Source: Prochlorococcus sp. AG-418-F16 (GTDB taxonomy: Bacteria; Cyanobacteriota; Cyanobacteriia; PCC-6307; Cyanobiaceae). Taken from it: DNA of 64,000 nt. Under the pieces are notes generated by a model that searched no databases, had not been told where the DNA came from, and saw only the letters and a list, made by a program, of their open reading frames with translations. Positions 8,858-17,520 of this stretch are shown here, in pieces. The DNA lies in the NCBI GenBank assembly GCA_003214235.1, contig QCLW01000001.1:24477-88476 (forward strand), given 5' to 3'. The position numbers and the translations under genes are program-made. Each line of letters starts with the position of its first letter. The stretch's first letter is position 1.

Positions 8858-10830
8858 ATAGTTTTAAGATTATATTTTTTGTATATATAATTAATTTTTT
8901 AAGTTTACTATTTTCACAAAATTTATTTACTGTTGTCATAATCTTTTCAATAATAAATATTTATTTAATAACTAGATCTAAAACAAATCAAAAACAAATT
9001 AATAGATTAGCAGCAGTTGAACTATTTGGATGGATAATTAATACTTATTTAGTTTTAATAAATAATTTTAATCTTTGGTTTTTAGCATTAAATAATTTAC
9101 TTTGGCTATTAACATCAATCAAGTTAATAGAATCTAAAAATAATATCAAATCCAAAAATATTATTATACTATTGTTCTTAAGCTTCGGAACAAATGCATT
9201 ATTTAATATTAATTATATTAGTAATTTTATAAATCTATTTTGTATTTCTCTATTGATATACAGTTTATTGATACTTAATAATTATAAAAGTGAAAATTTT
9301 ATTAAGCAAATATTAGTTTTATTATTATTTATTCCATTAACTTTATTTTCATATAATTTCATCCCGAAAGCAAAACCTTGGTTAAATATAAATTCGCAAA
9401 AAATAGCAACAACAGGAATCAATAATGAACTAAAACCAGGAGATATAAGTAATCTAGCTAAAAGTAATGATTTAGTAGGAAGAGTTTTCTTTGATAATAA
9501 ATTACCAAATCAAGAGGAAAGATATTGGAGAGTATTTGTGTTAGATCAATTTACAGACAATACTTGGAGTAGCAGCTCTGAAAAAGATATTAGATATAAT
9601 TTAGATAATAATTCAGTTGCATCTATTCAAAATAATTTAAATAAAGACAAATCAGAAAATTGGATTTTAGAACCAAATAATATAAGAGAAAGACCATGGA
9701 GCGGATATGGAATACCTGTTGAAGAAAACCTCCTAATCACAAAAAATGGTGGCCTAATAGGCTTAGATAAACTTAAAAAGAGAGAAAAATATCAAATAAG
9801 TCAAAATAAGAATTCCTGGAGGTTAATTTCTCCTATGAATAAAAAATTTAATATTGATGAAAACAATAATAAAAAAATTTACAAATTAGGAAAGAAATGG
9901 GAAAAAGAATCAACTACCCAAGAAGAAATCCTATTAAAAGCAGAAATTTTTTTTAAACAAGGAGGATATAAATATTCAATAAATCCTGGATTAATGAATA
10001 AAAAATCACCATATGATGATTTTCTTTTTAATAAAAAATCAGGTTTCTGTGAGCATTTTGCTGGTAGTTTTACTTTATTAATGAACCATGCAAATATTCC
10101 AGCAAGAGTTGTTGTTGGTTATCAAGGAGGAGAACCTTTAAAGAGTTTTGAAGGTAAGAACTATTTGTTAATAGATAGTTCATATGCACATGCTTGGAGT
10201 GAAATATGGATAAAAGAAAAGGGTTGGATAAGAATTGACCCAACCTTATGGATTGCACCTGAAAGAATCCAAGACTCATTGTTATTAACAAATAATAAAT
10301 TCATTCTTCAAAAATTTACACAAAATTTTAGGTTGAACTTAATTGATAATTTATCTAGATTCGAGATAAGATTTAAAGGCTTTATAAGAACTATAGACTT
10401 TAATAAAAAATTAATTAATTTTTCAGAAAATTCAATTATAAATAGAATAATTTCAATAATTATATATTTTTTAATATTATCTATTACTGTTATACTTTTT
10501 TTATCTTTAAATAGAAAATCAAGCTTTAATTTTAAAAAGATAAACATAAGTATTTATTTATATTTTTTAAACAAATATGAATTCAAGAGATATAGAGGTG
10601 AACCACTCTCTTCCATATCAAATAGATTAGCCAGACAATATCCCGAAATTTCGAATCAAGTTAATAATATTCATTTGCTGTATAATAATTATAAATTTAA
10701 AAAGAATTATTCAAACCAAACTAAATTTTTCTCATTATTCTTTAGACTTTTATACTTAGAAGTAATAGTTATAATTCATATTGGATTAAAGAAAATAAAA
10801 AATTACAATAATAAAAATTTGGAAAAATAA
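8854..10830 (+). CDS. Membrane transglutaminase-like protein (TgpA/DUF3488 type)
   Basis: A 658-aa protein with about five or six N-terminal transmembrane helices (residues 1-170), an external transglutaminase-like domain, one more helix (about 530-550) and a cytoplasmic tail. The papain-like triad is visible: Cys in SGFCEHF (about 400), His in SYAHAWSE (about 446) and Asp in RIDPT (about 460). This is the TgpA arrangement, always coupled to MoxR and DUF58 genes. The active site faces the periplasm. The substrate is unknown; a cell-envelope protein is a reasonable inference. Composition is very Asn/Ile/Lys-rich, as for its neighbours. Confidence 0.88.
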   Translation: MNSFKIIFFVYIINFLSLLFSQNLFTVVIIFSIINIYLITRSKTNQKQINRLAAVELFGWIINTYLVLINNFNLWFLALNNLLWLLTSIKLIESKNNIKSKNIIILLFLSFGTNALFNINYISNFINLFCISLLIYSLLILNNYKSENFIKQILVLLLFIPLTLFSYNFIPKAKPWLNINSQKIATTGINNELKPGDISNLAKSNDLVGRVFFDNKLPNQEERYWRVFVLDQFTDNTWSSSSEKDIRYNLDNNSVASIQNNLNKDKSENWILEPNNIRERPWSGYGIPVEENLLITKNGGLIGLDKLKKREKYQISQNKNSWRLISPMNKKFNIDENNNKKIYKLGKKWEKESTTQEEILLKAEIFFKQGGYKYSINPGLMNKKSPYDDFLFNKKSGFCEHFAGSFTLLMNHANIPARVVVGYQGGEPLKSFEGKNYLLIDSSYAHAWSEIWIKEKGWIRIDPTLWIAPERIQDSLLLTNNKFILQKFTQNFRLNLIDNLSRFEIRFKGFIRTIDFNKKLINFSENSIINRIISIIIYFLILSITVILFLSLNRKSSFNFKKINISIYLYFLNKYEFKRYRGEPLSSISNRLARQYPEISNQVNNIHLLYNNYKFKKNYSNQTKFFSLFFRLLYLEVIVIIHIGLKKIKNYNNKNLEK

Positions 10831-10835
10831 CATTA

Positions 10836-11555
10836 ATGAATTTTTTATGTAGGAGCTTAAAATATGTATCAATTATATTTTTTTCTTTGTTGTTGAATTC
10901 TTGTAATGCATCAAAGTGGCATAATTCATTAGAAGATTCTCAAGACAAAAGTCAAAATCGCAACTCTTATGAATCAATTAATATAAATAATTTAATCTTT
11001 GAGCTAACTGAAGCTGATAAGGCATTAACCCCTCAATTAAAATATACAAATGATGGAGGTTCATATTACAACTATAAAAAGAAACCAGGGGAAGGAGATT
11101 TATCATTAAGTGAAATCAGAAGAAGGATAAGTTTAGGTAGTAATTTTTATGAAGAGGATAGACAAAATATAATGTCCCTTCTTAAAGAAATTAACAGCTT
11201 AAAAATAAGTAATAAATTATCTAACATAGATTCTGGAGCATTGGGTCTTTGGATACCAAGTAGAAATCTTTTAGTTATTGACTTTAAAGTTATAAAAATG
11301 GGTTCTCCATCATTTCTTGATGTATTAAGACATGAATCAATTCATGTTGCTCAAAGCTGTTTTAATAATTCGAAAAATAATTTCCCTAAAAGAATAGGAT
11401 TACCTCTTGAGTTTTCCAAGGTAATAAATTTAAATTTATCTCATAATGTTTATAGTCAAAATTCTAAAGAGGTAATGTATATTGAGCGAGAGGCATTTTC
11501 TTATTCTAAAATTGATGGAGCAGCTATTAAACTTCTAAATAAATTTTGTAAATAA
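10836..11555 (+). CDS. Lipoprotein with a zinc-protease-like HESIH motif
   Basis: A 239-aa protein with an N-terminal hydrophobic segment ending in a lipobox-like LLLNSC (Cys near residue 23), so probably anchored to a membrane and facing the periplasm. Near residue 165 there is RHESIHVAQSC; HESIH fits the HExxH zinc-hydrolase pattern, preceded by a strand (FLDVLR). It starts 5 bp after the transglutaminase gene and is likely the last gene of the same operon. I do not recognise the exact family; proteolytic activity is an inference from the motif only. Confidence 0.7.
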   Translation: MNFLCRSLKYVSIIFFSLLLNSCNASKWHNSLEDSQDKSQNRNSYESININNLIFELTEADKALTPQLKYTNDGGSYYNYKKKPGEGDLSLSEIRRRISLGSNFYEEDRQNIMSLLKEINSLKISNKLSNIDSGALGLWIPSRNLLVIDFKVIKMGSPSFLDVLRHESIHVAQSCFNNSKNNFPKRIGLPLEFSKVINLNLSHNVYSQNSKEVMYIEREAFSYSKIDGAAIKLLNKFCK

Positions 11556-11561
11556 TCAATG

Positions 11562-12374
11562 TTATTGTCTATAAATAACCCTTAACAAAGTTTCATTGCC
11601 AAAATACCAAACAATTAACCCTCCAGCAGATAAGAAAGGGGCAAATGGGATTAATTGTCCTTTCTTTATTTTTTTAAATTTATACCCTATCAATAAGTAG
11701 ATTGAAGCTATTACATAAGAGATTCCAATTCCTAATAGATTCCCTAATGGTCCTAGCCAAAGTCCTAAAATTGCTACTAACTTAGAATCTCCTTTACCCA
11801 ATGCATCTTTTTTAAAGATAAATCTTGAACAAAGTCTTAATACTTCAAATAATAAATACGAAAAAGCAGCTCCAAGAATACCTTTTAAAAAAATATTCTC
11901 TTGATAAGAATCAATTTCATATAATCCGATAAATAATAGATTTAATATGCCAATTAGAAATCCAAAATTAATTAAAGATTGAGGGATCCAAAAATGTTCA
12001 AAATCGATAAAGCTTACTGCCAAGAGAATTGATAAAATTACCCAACTAAATATTTTTTCAAATGGATTGTTTAAATTAAAAGAATAAAAATAAGGACTTG
12101 CATTACTAAAAATTATGAATAAAATCCCAGTAATTACCTCTACGAGAGGATATTTAAAACTTATTTTACTAGCACAATAATTACATTTAGCTTTAAGGAT
12201 AATCCAACTTAAGATTGGAATATTAAAATACCATTTTATTTTATTCTTACATTTTGGACAGAAACTTCTAGGACTTAATACGGACATCTCAATTGGCAAT
12301 CTGTAGATAACCACATTAAGAAAACTTCCTACACATATACCAATCAAAAAATCATTTAAAGTATTAAATGGCAT
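11562..12374 (-). CDS. pilD: Prepilin peptidase / N-methyltransferase (A24 family)
   Basis: Cleaves the leader of type IV prepilins at the Gly/Phe junction and N-methylates the new terminus, in the inner membrane. The protein (270 aa from ATG 12374; the frame extends two codons to a TTG) has the two cysteine pairs of the methyltransferase loop (CPKC 39-42, CNYC 64-67), the first catalytic Asp (FIDFEH, about 124) and the GKGD motif (193-196) of the GxGD aspartyl proteases. About seven or eight hydrophobic segments follow. It is convergent with the lipoprotein gene and divergent from the pilin gene at 12462, both consistent with the pilus locus. Confidence 0.93.
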   Translation of the reverse strand: MPFNTLNDFLIGICVGSFLNVVIYRLPIEMSVLSPRSFCPKCKNKIKWYFNIPILSWIILKAKCNYCASKISFKYPLVEVITGILFIIFSNASPYFYSFNLNNPFEKIFSWVILSILLAVSFIDFEHFWIPQSLINFGFLIGILNLLFIGLYEIDSYQENIFLKGILGAAFSYLLFEVLRLCSRFIFKKDALGKGDSKLVAILGLWLGPLGNLLGIGISYVIASIYLLIGYKFKKIKKGQLIPFAPFLSAGGLIVWYFGNETLLRVIYRQ

Positions 12375-12461
12375 AATCAAATACTTAATTAGTTGTACTT
12401 TTTTTGCAAAAAGTATATAATTTTTAATATAAATTTTGAGTTTTATTTTACTCTATTAATT

Positions 12462-12944
12462 ATGACTATTGTTCAGAATTTTTTAAAATCAAAAAAAGTA
12501 CAAAAAACCCTGACAACTAAACCAGGAGAAGAAGGCTTCTCACTCGTAGAATTAGTTGTTGTTATTGCTGTTTTAGCAATTTTATCAGCAGTTGCTGTAC
12601 CAGCATTTGTTGGAGTTCAAGCTAACGCTAGAGCATCAGCGGTAAAAAATGGACTAGTAAATGGAGTAAAAGAATGTGTTGTTAGAGATGCCGACAATCA
12701 AACTACTACCTATTCAGATGTTCAATCATTCGCAGGTTCTTATAGTGGGTATACACTTGCTCAAGATGCTGCAGCATATGGAGACAGTTGTTACTCTGCT
12801 AAAGCAACACCAGACACTTCAAAAGCTAAGACAGAAGCTTCTTTTTCTATCGCACTAAATAGTAGTACAGGTGTAGTTACAAAGACATGTGTAAACCCAA
12901 CAGGTGTAATCGCCCCTGGTTGCAACAAGGCACAAACTTGGTAA
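12462..12944 (+). CDS. Type IV pilin (PilA-like)
   Basis: From ATG 12462 the protein is 160 aa. It has a 25-residue basic leader, a processing site G25/F26 (EEGFSLVEL), Glu at +5 of the mature form, and the hydrophobic alpha-1 helix (VVVIAVLAILSAVAVPAF). The Ala/Ser/Thr-rich C-terminal head has four cysteines (in KECVV, DSCYS, KTCVN, PGCNK), probably disulfide-bonded. The start is set by the ATG 25 residues before the cleavage site; the frame is open further upstream without support. Directly followed by a strong terminator, as expected for a highly expressed major pilin. Confidence 0.92.
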   Translation: MTIVQNFLKSKKVQKTLTTKPGEEGFSLVELVVVIAVLAILSAVAVPAFVGVQANARASAVKNGLVNGVKECVVRDADNQTTTYSDVQSFAGSYSGYTLAQDAAAYGDSCYSAKATPDTSKAKTEASFSIALNSSTGVVTKTCVNPTGVIAPGCNKAQTW

Positions 12945-12963
12945 TTCGAATCTTTGCAAATAA

Positions 12964-13000
12964 AAAAACAGATATCACTTAGGTGTTATCTGTTTTTTTT
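12964..13000 (+). terminator. Rho-independent terminator after the pilin gene
   Basis: An imperfect hairpin of ACAGATAtCAC and GTGttATCTGT around a TTAG loop, followed by eight T residues. It isolates the pilin transcript from the machinery genes downstream. Confidence 0.88.
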
Positions 13001-13012
13001 GATAAATAAAAG

Positions 13013-13501
13013 ATGTTTTTAATAAAAATTAGTCTGATTTCTTTAACTTTAATTATTTCCTCATGTTCAGGAAATAAAGTACAAGATAACTTTGACTTTT
13101 CCGATTTTAAAATTACACCTAAACCCAAAGATAATAAAAGTCTAACTATAAAAAAAACAACAACTTCATCAAAAATAAAATCAAATCTAATTAATCTAGA
13201 TAAAAAGGACAAAATTTTTAAATCTATTGGATATGGGAAAAAAGATCCCTTTTCTTATTCCAGCGATATTGATGGAAGCTTTCTATCAAACCTAAGTTTT
13301 AAAGGATTCATCTTAACTGCAAATGAGAAATATGCCGTCATCAATTATCTAGGAGAAGAAGGAATAATTACGAAGAATTCAGTTGGAGGAATAAACACTA
13401 AATTTTTACCTAATGGAGCTAAAGTGCAAAATTTTAATTTGTCTGATTCTCAAATTACAATTTTGTTTGACGACAAAGAATTTATTATTTCAATAAAATA
13501 A
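13013..13501 (+). CDS. PilP-like lipoprotein of the pilus locus
   Basis: A 162-aa protein with a lipoprotein signal (hydrophobic core ending IISSCSG, Cys near residue 18), a Lys/Asp/Thr-rich linker, and a C-terminal beta-rich domain that begins with KKDPFSY. PilP proteins are inner-membrane lipoproteins with a disordered linker and a beta-domain introduced by a (R/K)DPF motif, which connects PilNO to the PilQ secretin. Size (160-180 aa), lipobox, KDPF and location between two pilins and pilB fit that role. Overall similarity to proteobacterial PilP looks low, so the name is tentative. Confidence 0.6.
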   Translation: MFLIKISLISLTLIISSCSGNKVQDNFDFSDFKITPKPKDNKSLTIKKTTTSSKIKSNLINLDKKDKIFKSIGYGKKDPFSYSSDIDGSFLSNLSFKGFILTANEKYAVINYLGEEGIITKNSVGGINTKFLPNGAKVQNFNLSDSQITILFDDKEFIISIK

Positions 13502-13583
13502 TAATTTAAGTAAGGGTAAAATAAGTTAGAAATTTCATTAATTTGCTAGAAAATACGAAAAAATATATAATAGCTTACATATA

Positions 13584-14804
13584 TTGATATTAAGGATAAA
13601 AAAATTGATCCCGTATATTAATGAAAATAGATATAAGAATGACGAGGGTTTTACAATAGTAGAATTAGTTGTAGTTATTGGTGCACTTGCTACGCTCGCA
13701 TCATTTGCCATTCCAGGTGTATTAAATAGTATCAAATTATCTAGAGCAGAAGAGGCTAAAGCACTTATGAATGGATATGCTGCTGATTGCTTAGGTAAAT
13801 ATAGAGTTTCTACAGATCCAGTAAAGTTTATAAATGAATCTGTTCCAGACGATATAGATAATGAGAAGCTTGGCCAACTTGGTTACAAAATTGATGGAAA
13901 TAAGAGTAAATGTAGCCATGTAGCTATTAAACCTTTGAACGAGAAGGAGAAATTTTTATATGCATTTGACTTTAGAATTTCTAGTGAAGGAAAAGTTTTA
14001 AAAACAGCAAATCCCTCAGATAGCCCAAGCTCTCTAAATTCTTGTAAAGGATGGGCTGGGAAAAATTGCGGTTTGTCTGAAGCTCAAAAAGCAGAATTCG
14101 CAAGATTAGCTGCAATAGCTAAAGCTAAATCAACATGTCTATCTAATTATCAATCATGGCTTGCCAAGGGCAGCAGTGGAGAATCTGTAAGCTGGGATAA
14201 GGAAAAAGAAACATGTACAAAAAAAGTTTGGGCATTCGAAGGTACCCCTGTTAGTAGTGCCGCAGCAGTAGAGGCTGCATTAAAAGCAAAATATGGACAG
14301 GCTTGTGCTGACTGGAGAAAAGATAAATTAACTAAAAACAATAAGAGTTATAAGAGCCCAAACGGTAATGGAGAAACAAAAAACCCTGAATGTGGAGGAG
14401 TAAAATATTGGTTCCATTCTGGAAATGAATTTACGAATAAAACGGATTGGACGGCCTATGACAACAAAGTAAAAAAAGAAGCTTGTGAATTAGATGTGAG
14501 TAATGCCAAGAAAAACAAAAAAGGTAGATATGTAATACAGCCAGCTGATGGTCCTATCCCATGTGGAAATGTTTATTATTTCTGTAATGGTGAACAAATG
14601 TCTACACCTGAGGCATATAAAGAGACTTCCTGCGGAACTCCTCCTCCTCCTCCTCCTCCCCCAGATCCCCCCAAACCAAAACTGCCCGAAGTCCCTGGAT
14701 TAAAACCTGGAGACCCTCCTGTTAAATGCCCAGGTAAGCAGCCAAGATTATGTAGGAGTCCAAAGTACAGAAGATTATTACCTGAATGTAAGTGTTGGAG
14801 ATAA
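13584..14804 (+). CDS. Large pilin-like protein with proline-rich C-terminus
   Basis: A 406-residue protein with a class III prepilin N-terminus: a short basic leader, site G22/F23 (DEGFTIVEL), Glu at +5 and a hydrophobic helix. The head is much longer than a normal pilin, rich in cysteine (about 17) and lysine, and the last 55 residues hold a polyproline run (eight Pro) and further Pro/Cys/Lys segments. No ATG occurs between the upstream stop and the leader, so the start must be non-canonical (TTG at 13584 or 13605). It ends 7 bp before pilB. It may be a tip or minor pilin with an adhesive or ligand-binding head; that is an inference from size and position. Confidence 0.82.
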   Translation: MILRIKKLIPYINENRYKNDEGFTIVELVVVIGALATLASFAIPGVLNSIKLSRAEEAKALMNGYAADCLGKYRVSTDPVKFINESVPDDIDNEKLGQLGYKIDGNKSKCSHVAIKPLNEKEKFLYAFDFRISSEGKVLKTANPSDSPSSLNSCKGWAGKNCGLSEAQKAEFARLAAIAKAKSTCLSNYQSWLAKGSSGESVSWDKEKETCTKKVWAFEGTPVSSAAAVEAALKAKYGQACADWRKDKLTKNNKSYKSPNGNGETKNPECGGVKYWFHSGNEFTNKTDWTAYDNKVKKEACELDVSNAKKNKKGRYVIQPADGPIPCGNVYYFCNGEQMSTPEAYKETSCGTPPPPPPPPDPPKPKLPEVPGLKPGDPPVKCPGKQPRLCRSPKYRRLLPECKCWR

Positions 14805-14811
14805 TTTAAAA

Positions 14812-16464
14812 ATGGACAGCAAGATTACAGCTACAAGTGTAAGGAAATTAGTAGATAAATATTTTTCTCTCCAGTGGTGTAGAGATAATCTTGTTGTCCC
14901 TTTATATACAGAAACATCTCTTCCAATGGAAGCAGGAATAATTAAAATTGCTATCGCTAATTATTCTTATCTTGGAACTATTGCAGAACCAATAAAGGCG
15001 AGATTAAGCCAATCGGGTCAAAAATGCGAATTTGTAGAAAGATCGCAAGAAGAGATACAGGAAATATTAGATCTTGCTTCGGAAGAAAGGTTTATTAGCG
15101 GAGACAGTATAGAGCTATCTCAATTTGATGAAGATGCAGTATTAGAGGCTATAAAAGCCACTACAGATGTTGATGGAGAAAAGTTTGACTTTGAATTTGA
15201 TGATGATGAAGGAGTAGTTGCAGTTGAAGAGGAAGATCTTGATTTAGCAACTGAAATGTTAGAAAGTAAAATTCAAAATGCGGCAGGAGCAATACTTATT
15301 AACTCAAAAAAAGACAATGTTTCAGATATACATATTGAACCTAAAGAAGATAAATATAAAATTAGGGTTAGGAAAGATGGAGTAATGCAGAACTTTATGG
15401 TAATGCCAAGGAGGCCAGGAGTTCAGTTAGTAGCTTGTTTAAAAAATATGGCAAATATGGATATTGCTGAAAAAAGGGCTAGTCAAGATGGAAAAATCTT
15501 AAGGAAATTTGAAGGCAACAGGATGGAATTTCGTTGTTCAACAGTACGCATAAAAGATGGTGAAAAGATGGTTTTGAGAATATTAAATAGTGATGCATCT
15601 GTATTGAATTTAGATACATTGATTCATATTGATAAAGTTAGGGATGAATTTAGAAAAATAATGAATACCACAAATGGCATAATAATAGTTTCTGGACCAA
15701 CTGGATCTGGGAAATCAACTACATTGGCGGCAGCTCTAAGAGAGAAAGATAATGGAGAGGTCAATATCGTTACAGCTGAAGATCCTGTTGAATATAATCT
15801 TGGGGGGGATATAAGCCAAGTTCAAGTTAATAAAGCCAAGGGAGAAACTTTTGCTAAGTTATTAAGAACCTTTTTAAGACAGGATCCAGATATTATTTTA
15901 ATAGGAGAAACACGAGATCCGGAAACAGCAGAATCATCTCTTGATGCAGCTGAGACTGGGCATTTAGTTTTTACTACCTTACACGCAAATTCTTCATGTA
16001 CATCTTTGACAAGACTTTTGGATATGGAGGTTCCTAAATATAAATTAAATTCTAGTGTAAGAGGAGTATTAGCCCAAAGGCTAGTTAGGAAAGTATGCAC
16101 TGGGTGTGGAATAAAAAGGCCTATTCAAGATAACGAAGCAAGAGAATTTAATATAAATATCAATACGCCTATTATGTATGCAAATAATTTAACCTCAGAG
16201 GAAAAAGCTAGTAGAAAAAAAGAAGGCACTCTTTGTGCTAAATGTAACGGCACAGGTTACAAAGGAAGGATAGGTACGTACGAATTGTTAGTTCTTGACA
16301 GAAGGATACAAAAGGCAATATCCGACGGGAAAACTACTAGAGAGGTAGAAAACTTAGCAGTTCAAGAAAACTCAATGTTAACATTAACTCAATATGGGAT
16401 AGAGTTAGTTAAGGATCATTTAACTACTATTTCAGAAGTTAAAAGAGTTTGCACATCAGATTAA
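14812..16464 (+). CDS. pilB: Type IV pilus assembly ATPase PilB (GspE family)
   Basis: Cytoplasmic hexameric ATPase that powers pilus extension. The 550-aa protein has a GspEII-type N-terminal domain, an acidic linker (DFEFDDDEG, about residue 124), the N2 domain (SDIHIEPKEDKYKIRV), Walker A GPTGSGKST (about 295), the Asp box (DPDIILIGETRDPETAE), the His box (TGHLVFTTLHA) and a C-terminal zinc site (CTGCG and CAKCNGTG). It is followed directly by pilT and pilC on the same strand. A paralogue lies at 31813-33537. Confidence 0.95.
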   Translation: MDSKITATSVRKLVDKYFSLQWCRDNLVVPLYTETSLPMEAGIIKIAIANYSYLGTIAEPIKARLSQSGQKCEFVERSQEEIQEILDLASEERFISGDSIELSQFDEDAVLEAIKATTDVDGEKFDFEFDDDEGVVAVEEEDLDLATEMLESKIQNAAGAILINSKKDNVSDIHIEPKEDKYKIRVRKDGVMQNFMVMPRRPGVQLVACLKNMANMDIAEKRASQDGKILRKFEGNRMEFRCSTVRIKDGEKMVLRILNSDASVLNLDTLIHIDKVRDEFRKIMNTTNGIIIVSGPTGSGKSTTLAAALREKDNGEVNIVTAEDPVEYNLGGDISQVQVNKAKGETFAKLLRTFLRQDPDIILIGETRDPETAESSLDAAETGHLVFTTLHANSSCTSLTRLLDMEVPKYKLNSSVRGVLAQRLVRKVCTGCGIKRPIQDNEAREFNININTPIMYANNLTSEEKASRKKEGTLCAKCNGTGYKGRIGTYELLVLDRRIQKAISDGKTTREVENLAVQENSMLTLTQYGIELVKDHLTTISEVKRVCTSD

Positions 16465-16474
16465 AAATTAATTT

Positions 16475-17518
16475 ATGTCCATTGCAAGAGAAATTGTAGG
16501 TTTTGCTGTAAAAGCTGGTTCCTCAGATATTCATTTAGAAGAAAATTCCCCAATTGCAGTTAGAGTTAACTCTGACATTAAAATAAGTCCTCAAGAGTTA
16601 AAGTCTGAAGATATGGACAGATTACTTTTGGAATTATTGGGTGAAGAAAAATTAAAAGAATTCAATCAATCTGGAGATCTGGATACATCTATTGGTCTTG
16701 AAGGTTTATCTAGATTAAGAATTAATGCTTATGTTGCTAATGAAAAAAGATGTTTAACTTTAAGACTTCTACCAAATGATCTTCCAAAGTGGCAAGATTT
16801 AGGCCTCCCAGATTCTTTCATTAATCTAGCTAAGCTCCATAGAGGACTAGTATTATGCACAGGGCCAACGGGTTCTGGAAAGTCTACAACCTTAGCAGCA
16901 TTTATTAATTGCATGCTTGAAACTCAATGCAGACATGTATTAACTATTGAAGATCCTATTGAATTTATTTTTAATCATTCAGAAAACTCCATTATTCATC
17001 AAAGGGAAGTTAAAAGAGATACCAATTCTTTCTCTACTGCATTGAGAGCAGCCTTAAGAGAAGATCCAGATGTTATTTATATTGGAGAAATGAGAGATCT
17101 GGAGACAATTCAACTTGCCATAACTGCAGCTGAAACTGGTCATTTGGTTCTAGGAACTCTTCACACTTCATCAGCAGCTAAAACTGTTGAAAGAATCGTT
17201 GATGTATTCCCTGCTGACCAGCAAGAACAAGCAAGACTTCAAGTATCCACATCATTAGCAGGAATAATGTCTCAAACATTATGTAAGAATACAAAAGGAA
17301 AAAGATCATTGGCATATGAACTAATGGTAAATACCCCAGCTATTGGTAATTTAATAAGAGAAAAAAAAGTAAGTCAGATATACTCGCAACTTCAAACAGG
17401 AAGTCAGGATGGGATGAATACCTTAGAGCAATGTCTTAATAAATTATATGAAGATGGATTAATAACTAAGGAAGAAGCCTTAGGAAAAGCCTCCAATAAA
17501 AAAGCTATAAACGACTAA
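16475..17518 (+). CDS. pilT: Pilus retraction ATPase PilT
   Basis: Cytoplasmic ATPase that depolymerises the pilus. The 347-aa protein has the PilT N-domain (SDIHLEENSPIAVRV), Walker A GPTGSGKST (about residue 129), Walker B region (REDPDVIYIGEMRDLETI), the His box (TGHLVLGTLHTSSA), and the PilT-specific tail (IGNLIREKKVSQIYS) equivalent to the AIRNLIRE retraction motif. It lacks the long N-terminal domain and zinc site of PilB, as expected. Ten bp after pilB and two bp before pilC, so one operon. Confidence 0.95.
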   Translation: MSIAREIVGFAVKAGSSDIHLEENSPIAVRVNSDIKISPQELKSEDMDRLLLELLGEEKLKEFNQSGDLDTSIGLEGLSRLRINAYVANEKRCLTLRLLPNDLPKWQDLGLPDSFINLAKLHRGLVLCTGPTGSGKSTTLAAFINCMLETQCRHVLTIEDPIEFIFNHSENSIIHQREVKRDTNSFSTALRAALREDPDVIYIGEMRDLETIQLAITAAETGHLVLGTLHTSSAAKTVERIVDVFPADQQEQARLQVSTSLAGIMSQTLCKNTKGKRSLAYELMVNTPAIGNLIREKKVSQIYSQLQTGSQDGMNTLEQCLNKLYEDGLITKEEALGKASNKKAIND

Positions 17519-17520
17519 TT

